Shown piece after piece: positions 59,167-64,000 of a stretch of DNA of 64,000 nt. Source of the DNA: Paenibacillus xylanexedens. Its GTDB lineage: Bacteria > Bacillota > Bacilli > Paenibacillales > Paenibacillaceae. The notes beneath the pieces are model-generated. The model was not told where the DNA came from, ran no database searches, and worked only from the letters and a program-made list of their open reading frames with translations. The position numbers and the translations under genes are program-made. The number at the start of each line of letters is the position of its first letter. The stretch's first letter is position 1. The stretch spans positions 1 through 64,000 of the forward strand of contig NZ_VEBF01000004.1 in NCBI RefSeq assembly GCF_007676705.1, written 5' to 3'.

Positions 59167-61143
59167 ATGTTTAACCGATTGAAAAAGAAACCCATGACTG
59201 AGGAAGATACACCCGTCAACAAGCCTTCCACCGCAAGGCTGAATCTGTTTTTTTTCGCGGCATTTGTCATATTCAGTATTCTCATTTTCAGGTTGGCCTT
59301 TGTGCAATTTGTGGAGGGTCCTGAACTCACGTATATGGAAACGAGTCGTAATACCAAAGACATTCCACTCGCACCTGTTCGTGGTCCCATCTATGATGCG
59401 ACAGGGGAAGTCGCGCTCGCTTATTCCGAACCTGTACAGTCCCTGTATGTGCTGTTGTATGAGGATTACCGGAATGATGAACGTAGACAGGAAGCAGAGG
59501 AACTGGCTCATGATCTGGCGGCTGTGTTTAAGCAGTTTAATCCAGGGGACAAAGAGCAGCCGGACGCGGAAGAGATCATCAAACGATTGGATCTGGATTA
59601 CCAGAAAACGTTTGGCTATGTGCCGAGGCTGGTGAAGTCTGATCTATCGACCAAAGAAATTGCCTTTTTCATGGAGAAAAAAGCGGATTATCCGGGCGTT
59701 ATGGTGCTGGAAGAAAACATAAGAAAATATGACCCGGATGGCGTAGCCGTTCAGGTTGTGGGATACACAAGAGAGTTCAAACGAGCACCAGATTCCATTG
59801 CCAAATATAAGGCCATCCGTGAAGGGGCAAGTACCCAGCGTGATCCAGGGCTTGTCTATCATGAAGAAGAGAAGGTTGGCTTCGATGGGCTGGAGCTTCA
59901 ATACCAGGAAGAACTCCGTGGACGAAGCGGTTACCAATCCATTGATATTGACGCACGTAATCTGCCAGATGGAACGATGTTACAAACACCACCGGAGAAA
60001 GGCTACAGCCTGGTCTCCACCATTAACAAGGAAATTCAGATGGCCGCACAAGAGGCGATAACGGATGAGTTGCGCAGACTCCCTAAGGCAATTACCGGAT
60101 ACGCAGTAGCCATGGAAGTGGATACGGGGAATGTGGTGGCTATGGCGAGTATGCCGGATTATGATCCGAATGATTGGGATTATGACAAAATCAAATATGT
60201 GTTTCGGAATGGAACCACCGAGTCGTTCCCACCGAATGATGATAAGCCTAGTCGGGCGGAATCCGTTGTACTTCTTGGGTCAGTGATCAAACCGCTAAGT
60301 GTGCTGATTGGATTGAAAGAGGGATTATTTACAGCAGGAGAGACCTATCATGATCAGGGATATGCGGTTTTGGGGAAAGACGGACGACAAGTGAAGAACT
60401 CGCATTCTGCTTATAATGGTTCTATTACGGCGAGAAGAGCGATTGAGAAATCCTCCAATGCCTTCATGATTGATATGGTGGGTAAACGTTTGTTACGTAA
60501 TTATGGCTCAGAGAAAGGCATCGATGTCTGGCACAAACACATGCAGGAATTTGGCTTGGGTGTGTCCACTGGTGTAGATCTGCCTAATGAATTTCTGGGT
60601 AGGCTAGAATATAATAATAAAGACGAATCAGCTCTAACACGTTTGGCATTTGCCTCCTTTGGACAACAAGCCAAGTACACCACGATGCAACTCGCACAAT
60701 ACACGACCATGCTTGCCAATAAAGGCAAACGGATGGAACCACATCTGGTGAAGGAAATTCGTGACGCGGATGGCAATGTAGTGAAAGAGATCAAACCTAA
60801 AGTGCTCAATGAAGTTGATTTTGCCGATGCGCACTGGAATGAAGTGCACAAAGGAATGGTTACCAAAGTAAGTTCATTTGACGGTTTCCCTTACGATTAT
60901 GCCCGGAAAACAGGAACATCAGAGCAGGGGACCGGACCGAACAAGAAAGAGAATGGTGTATTTATTGCCTTTGCACCACGAGATAATCCTAAGCTTGCTG
61001 TAGCTGTTGTTGTACCGGAAGGTGGGTTCGGGTCAGTCAGTGCCTCGCCGATTGCACGGAAAATCTTCGATGCATACGATGAAGTATATGGTCTCGACGG
61101 AACGCCAAAAGGGAAGAAAGACGAAGGAAAAGACAACGAGTAA
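59167..61143 (+). CDS. Class B penicillin-binding protein (second of tandem pair)
   Basis: A 658-residue paralogue of the preceding PBP: one membrane helix (about 20-42) and transpeptidase motifs SVIK (in LLGSVIKPLSVL), SSN (in EKSSNAFMID) and KTGT (in ARKTGTSEQ). Sequence is colinear with the first copy throughout, including the FVEGPEL segment after the helix and the DAYDE(E/V)(F/Y)GLDG tail region, so it arose by tandem duplication followed by divergence. Confidence 0.93.
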   Translation: MFNRLKKKPMTEEDTPVNKPSTARLNLFFFAAFVIFSILIFRLAFVQFVEGPELTYMETSRNTKDIPLAPVRGPIYDATGEVALAYSEPVQSLYVLLYEDYRNDERRQEAEELAHDLAAVFKQFNPGDKEQPDAEEIIKRLDLDYQKTFGYVPRLVKSDLSTKEIAFFMEKKADYPGVMVLEENIRKYDPDGVAVQVVGYTREFKRAPDSIAKYKAIREGASTQRDPGLVYHEEEKVGFDGLELQYQEELRGRSGYQSIDIDARNLPDGTMLQTPPEKGYSLVSTINKEIQMAAQEAITDELRRLPKAITGYAVAMEVDTGNVVAMASMPDYDPNDWDYDKIKYVFRNGTTESFPPNDDKPSRAESVVLLGSVIKPLSVLIGLKEGLFTAGETYHDQGYAVLGKDGRQVKNSHSAYNGSITARRAIEKSSNAFMIDMVGKRLLRNYGSEKGIDVWHKHMQEFGLGVSTGVDLPNEFLGRLEYNNKDESALTRLAFASFGQQAKYTTMQLAQYTTMLANKGKRMEPHLVKEIRDADGNVVKEIKPKVLNEVDFADAHWNEVHKGMVTKVSSFDGFPYDYARKTGTSEQGTGPNKKENGVFIAFAPRDNPKLAVAVVVPEGGFGSVSASPIARKIFDAYDEVYGLDGTPKGKKDEGKDNE

Positions 61144-61222
61144 TGTAAAAGAACGTCGCGGAAGTTAGCTCTTTTAATCTCATATCTAACAGGTTAATGA
61201 AGTGAATTAAATATATTTGGAC

Positions 61223-61256
61223 AGGCAGGGGAAATTATCCCTTGCCTTTTTTTTTG
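61223..61256 (+). terminator. Terminator after second PBP gene
   Basis: The arms aggcaggg and cccttgcct pair with one bulge and are followed by nine T. Confidence 0.82.
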
Positions 61257-61269
61257 GCTTCGGATAAAA

Positions 61270-61285
61270 TTTGCACAAGGGAAAC
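61270..61285 (+). promoter_or_regulatory. Possible MntR operator ahead of metal ABC transporter
   Basis: TTTGCACAAGGGAAAC agrees with the Bacillus MntR box as I recall it (TTTGCCTTAAGGAAAC) at 12 of 16 positions, including both outer arms. It lies about 95-110 bases before the binding-protein start. Confidence 0.45.
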
Positions 61286-61379
61286 ATTATTAGTCTTGAT
61301 TAAAACTTAATACCTTGTACAACAAAATTAGATGTGGACAAGTATTTTAGGAGAGGGAAAGGGGACGGTTGAATTGTTA

Positions 61380-62324
61380 ATGGTGAAGATGAGGAGTATT
61401 CAGAGGGGATTCATTACGCTAGCGGCTCTGGTGCTAGTTGTGGTGCTTACAGCGTGTTCAAGCAATGCAGAGACAGGCAGTGGAGGGAAAGTACAGGTAA
61501 CAGCGACAACGGGTATGATTGCGGATGTAGCACGTGAGGTAGGCGGGGCATATGTTGATGTTACCGGTCTGATGGGCCCGGGCGTTGACCCCCACCTGTA
61601 CAAGGCATCCCAAGGTGATATTCGCAAGCTGGAGCAAGCGGAAGTCATTTTCTATAATGGACTGCATCTCGAAGGTAAAATGACAGACATTTTGGAGAAA
61701 ATGTCCTCAAACAAGCTGGTTACAGCCGTTACAGAGACCATTCCAGTCGAGGAACTGCACTCAGGCAAAGATACAGGCGGCACCGAATATGATCCACACG
61801 TCTGGTTTAACGTCAGCCACTGGATGCATGCGGCAGAAGCCGTACGCGATACGCTCGTGGAGGCGGACCCGGACCATACGGAAGAATACAAGGCTCAGGC
61901 AGAGGCGTATCTGGCGAAGCTCGAAGCACTGGATGCCGAGGTGCGTGAGAAGATTCTGGAGATTCCGGAAGCAAGCCGGGTATTGGTTACGGCGCATGAT
62001 GCATTTGGATATTTCGGTCAGGCTTATGGCATGAAAGTGATGGGGCTTCAGGGCATCAGTACAGCAGCCGAATATGGTGCAAAAGATGTTAGCGAACTGC
62101 GGGATTATCTCGTAGATAACCATATCAAAGCAGTATTTGTTGAATCGAGTGTGCCTGCAAAAGCAATGGAAGCCATCATTGCCGGAGCAGCTCAAAAAGG
62201 ACATACGGTCAGCATTGGTGGAGAACTGTTCTCGGATGCCATGGGGGCTGAAGGAACGGAAGAAGGCACATACATCGGTATGATTCGCCACAATGTTGAG
62301 ACGATTGTAGCAGCCCTGAAATAA
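61380..62324 (+). CDS. Mn/Zn ABC transporter substrate-binding lipoprotein
   Basis: A 314-residue cluster 9 binding protein with a lipoprotein signal (VLVVVLTACSS, lipobox Cys about residue 28). Metal ligands are expected in GVDPHLYKAS (His), YDPHVWFN (His), FVESSVPAK (Glu) and the later SDAMG (Asp). The His-His-Glu-Asp set is the type seen in Mn-binding PsaA/TroA-like proteins rather than the three-His ZnuA set. The start is uncertain among TTG 61374, ATG 61380 and ATG 61389. Confidence 0.88.
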   Translation: MVKMRSIQRGFITLAALVLVVVLTACSSNAETGSGGKVQVTATTGMIADVAREVGGAYVDVTGLMGPGVDPHLYKASQGDIRKLEQAEVIFYNGLHLEGKMTDILEKMSSNKLVTAVTETIPVEELHSGKDTGGTEYDPHVWFNVSHWMHAAEAVRDTLVEADPDHTEEYKAQAEAYLAKLEALDAEVREKILEIPEASRVLVTAHDAFGYFGQAYGMKVMGLQGISTAAEYGAKDVSELRDYLVDNHIKAVFVESSVPAKAMEAIIAGAAQKGHTVSIGGELFSDAMGAEGTEEGTYIGMIRHNVETIVAALK

Positions 62325-62355
62325 TGAATCACATGAAGAGAGGAGTTACAGGATT

Positions 62356-63177
62356 ATGGAAGATACAACTTTATTGGAACAAACTCCTACGAGACTGAAC
62401 AACAGCCACTTGCAGGGAACGCAGCCAACATCGGCTCCTCTTAGTGTGAGGGATCTGGCTGTTGCGTATCATAAAAAACCAGTACTTAGCAGCGTATCCT
62501 TTGATATTCCGGAAGGACAACTCATCGGAATTCTCGGACCTAATGGCGCAGGGAAATCCACCCTGATCAAAGCGGTTCTGGGACTGGTACCGAAGATGCA
62601 TGGCGAGGTTCGGATATTCGGACAATCGTACCGGGAACAACGTCGTCGTATCGGATATGTGCCACAACGGGAATCGGTCGACTGGGATTTTCCAACGCAT
62701 GCACTCGATGTGGTTATGATGGGACGGTATGGTCATCTGGGTTGGTTCCGTCGTCCGGGAAAAAAGGAGCGGGACCTGGCTGCACACTGCCTAGAGCAAG
62801 TCGGCATGGGCGATTATATGTACCGCCAGATCAGTCAGCTGTCCGGTGGACAACAGCAGCGTGTCTTTCTGGCGCGGGCACTTGTGCAAGACGCGGATCT
62901 GTATTTCATGGATGAGCCGTTTGCAGGTGTGGATGCCACCACGGAGAAAGCGATCATATCGCTTTTGGAACAGCTGAAGAAACAAGGCAAGACGGTACTG
63001 GTCGTTCACCATGATCTGGCGACAGTCGAGGAATACTTCGACCATGTGCTGCTGCTCAATGGACGACTGGTGGCTGGCGGACCGACAAGCGAAGTATTTG
63101 TACCGGATACACTGCAAGAGACGTACGGAGGCCGGATTGCGATGATCGGAAGCCGGACGGAGAAAGGCCAGGTGTAG
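62356..63177 (+). CDS. Mn/Zn ABC transporter ATP-binding protein
   Basis: A 273-residue ATPase: Walker A GPNGAGKST near residues 59-67, signature LSGGQQQR, Walker B DLYFMDEP and the switch His in VVHHDLATVEEY. The Q-loop is in GYVPQRESVDWDFP, a pattern typical of the TroB/MntB-like metal ATPases. It drives uptake with the binding protein before it and the permease after it. GAGAGGAG lies upstream of the ATG. Confidence 0.94.
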   Translation: MEDTTLLEQTPTRLNNSHLQGTQPTSAPLSVRDLAVAYHKKPVLSSVSFDIPEGQLIGILGPNGAGKSTLIKAVLGLVPKMHGEVRIFGQSYREQRRRIGYVPQRESVDWDFPTHALDVVMMGRYGHLGWFRRPGKKERDLAAHCLEQVGMGDYMYRQISQLSGGQQQRVFLARALVQDADLYFMDEPFAGVDATTEKAIISLLEQLKKQGKTVLVVHHDLATVEEYFDHVLLLNGRLVAGGPTSEVFVPDTLQETYGGRIAMIGSRTEKGQV

Positions 63178-63180
63178 TGC

Positions 63181-64000
63181 ATGTGGAACTGGATCATTGC
63201 CATCTTGTCCGACCCCAATACACGTTGGATATTGCTTGGCTGTCTGCTGCTGGGATTCAGTAGCGGAATTATTGGCACCTTCACCTTTCTTCGTAAGCAG
63301 AGCCTGATGGGGGACACCCTCGCTCATGCTGCTCTGCCCGGGATCTGTATTGCATTTATGTTGACGGAAACGAAGTCTGTAGGCTTATTCCTGTTCGGTG
63401 CTCTGGTGGCTGGCATTGTCGCAACCTTCGGAATCTCGTGGATTACACGCTACTCACGGATCAAGCAGGATGCGGCAATGGGAATCGTGTTAACCGTATT
63501 TTTCGGGGTTGGCGTAGTGATGCTGACGCGCATCCAGCATGGGGCGAGCGGAAGCCAAAGCGGACTTGATAAATATTTGTTTGGGCAGGCAGCCTCCATG
63601 GTCATGACGGATGTGTATGTCATGGGTGGCGTATGTCTCGTATTACTGATTGCCTGTCTTGCCTGGTTCAAGGAATTCAAACTGGTGAGTTTTGACCCGG
63701 GCTTTGCACGAGGTATGGGACTTCCAGTTGCCATGTTGGAGCAACTCATTTTGCTCTTGACGGTGATCGCGGTGGTTGCCGGGATTCAGGCCGTTGGTGT
63801 CGTGCTTGTTGCGGCCTTGCTGGTAACTCCGGCAGCAGCGGCACGTTGCTGGACCGACTCACTCGCACTCATGGTGTTGCTCGCTGGCATATTTGGTGCA
63901 TTGAGCGGAGCAACAGGAACCATCTTCAGCACACTCGTACCTAATCTGCCGACAGGACCTGTAACGGTTCTTGCGGCCACGGTATTGTTTGCCGGATCAG
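63181..64000 (+). CDS. Mn/Zn ABC transporter permease, 3' end beyond window
   Basis: The ATG at 63181 begins MWNWIIAILSDPNTRWILLG; the frame stays open to the end of the window (about 273 codons). Several membrane helices are visible, along with GTFTFLRKQSLMGDTLAHAALPGI and the permease segment VVGIQAVGVVLVAALLVTPAA-like region, which identify the ABC-3 family. It starts three bases after the ATPase stop, so the three genes form one operon. Confidence 0.92.
   Translation, partial: MWNWIIAILSDPNTRWILLGCLLLGFSSGIIGTFTFLRKQSLMGDTLAHAALPGICIAFMLTETKSVGLFLFGALVAGIVATFGISWITRYSRIKQDAAMGIVLTVFFGVGVVMLTRIQHGASGSQSGLDKYLFGQAASMVMTDVYVMGGVCLVLLIACLAWFKEFKLVSFDPGFARGMGLPVAMLEQLILLLTVIAVVAGIQAVGVVLVAALLVTPAAAARCWTDSLALMVLLAGIFGALSGATGTIFSTLVPNLPTGPVTVLAATVLFAGS

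Noticed and set aside
1..64000. CRISPR array, prophage, transposase or rRNA operon
   Set aside because: No regularly spaced repeats, phage structural genes, transposase frames or rRNA sequence were seen.

Overview
The window reads as a stretch of a spore-forming, low-to-mid GC Firmicute chromosome, most likely a Paenibacillus. Supporting points are three small acid-soluble spore proteins (an SspI type and two alpha/beta types), the sporulation-associated families YunB and YlbJ, LytH and YwmB family proteins, a LiaFSR envelope-stress system, a Trp T-box upstream of trpS, a Bacillus-like yutD/lipA/lytH/yunB neighbourhood, and a long membrane-anchored AraC-type regulator typical of Paenibacillus. 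No rRNA, phage, transposase or CRISPR array was found.

Layout. 1-2113: a tRNA cluster (Tyr, Trp, His, Gln, Gly, Cys, Leu), a methyltransferase gene, tRNA-Asn, and a truncated tRNA-Ser remnant that now forms a terminator. 2114-10094: a CcpA-box-preceded AraC-type regulator, then an eight-gene Lia/Psp operon (LiaI-like, PspA, PspC, PspC, PspA, LiaF, LiaS, LiaR). 10190-17825: YwmB, a first glucose-6-phosphate dehydrogenase, DoxX, release factor 3, SspI, a Ktr/Trk K+ channel subunit and a SpoU RNA methyltransferase. 17954-23162: an oxidoreductase group (two SDRs, an Old Yellow Enzyme, an MDR reductase) around a TetR regulator with recurring GTTCGTTC motifs. 23217-26825 (minus strand): DedA, a phospholipid-methyltransferase-like enzyme, a VanRS-like two-component system, and a second methyltransferase copy broken by one amber codon. 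27156-31733: two tiny membrane ORFs, an ECF sigma factor with its probable anti-sigma, an AraC/Gfo-Idh-MocA pair, and an HxlR regulator. 32149-35767: pentose-phosphate genes (second zwf, short 6-phosphogluconate dehydrogenase, small transaldolase). 36018-44032: YunB, LytH, LipA, YutD, NAD kinase, YlbJ, truncated haemoglobin, DUF2225 and several small proteins. 44372-52740: oligoendopeptidase, two spore proteins with sigma-G-like promoters, aldose epimerase, T-box/trpS, YfhP-like hydrolase and SCO. 52814-64000: toprim protein, MFS transporter, a CvpA-transglutaminase fusion, two tandem class B penicillin-binding proteins, and a Mn/Zn ABC transporter cut by the window end.

The most interesting unexplained structure is in the intergenic DNA. 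One repeat family has three copies (about 20053-20175, 33890-34078, and 53342-53491 on the minus strand). It carries two conserved blocks flanking hairpin arms that differ in sequence between copies but still pair, and each copy lies upstream of and in the same orientation as a gene. A second family (10190-10356 and 44066-44269) has terminal inverted repeats like a MITE. Other points of interest are the tRNA-derived terminator, the duplicated PspA/PspC pair inside a Lia operon, and the amber-interrupted methyltransferase.
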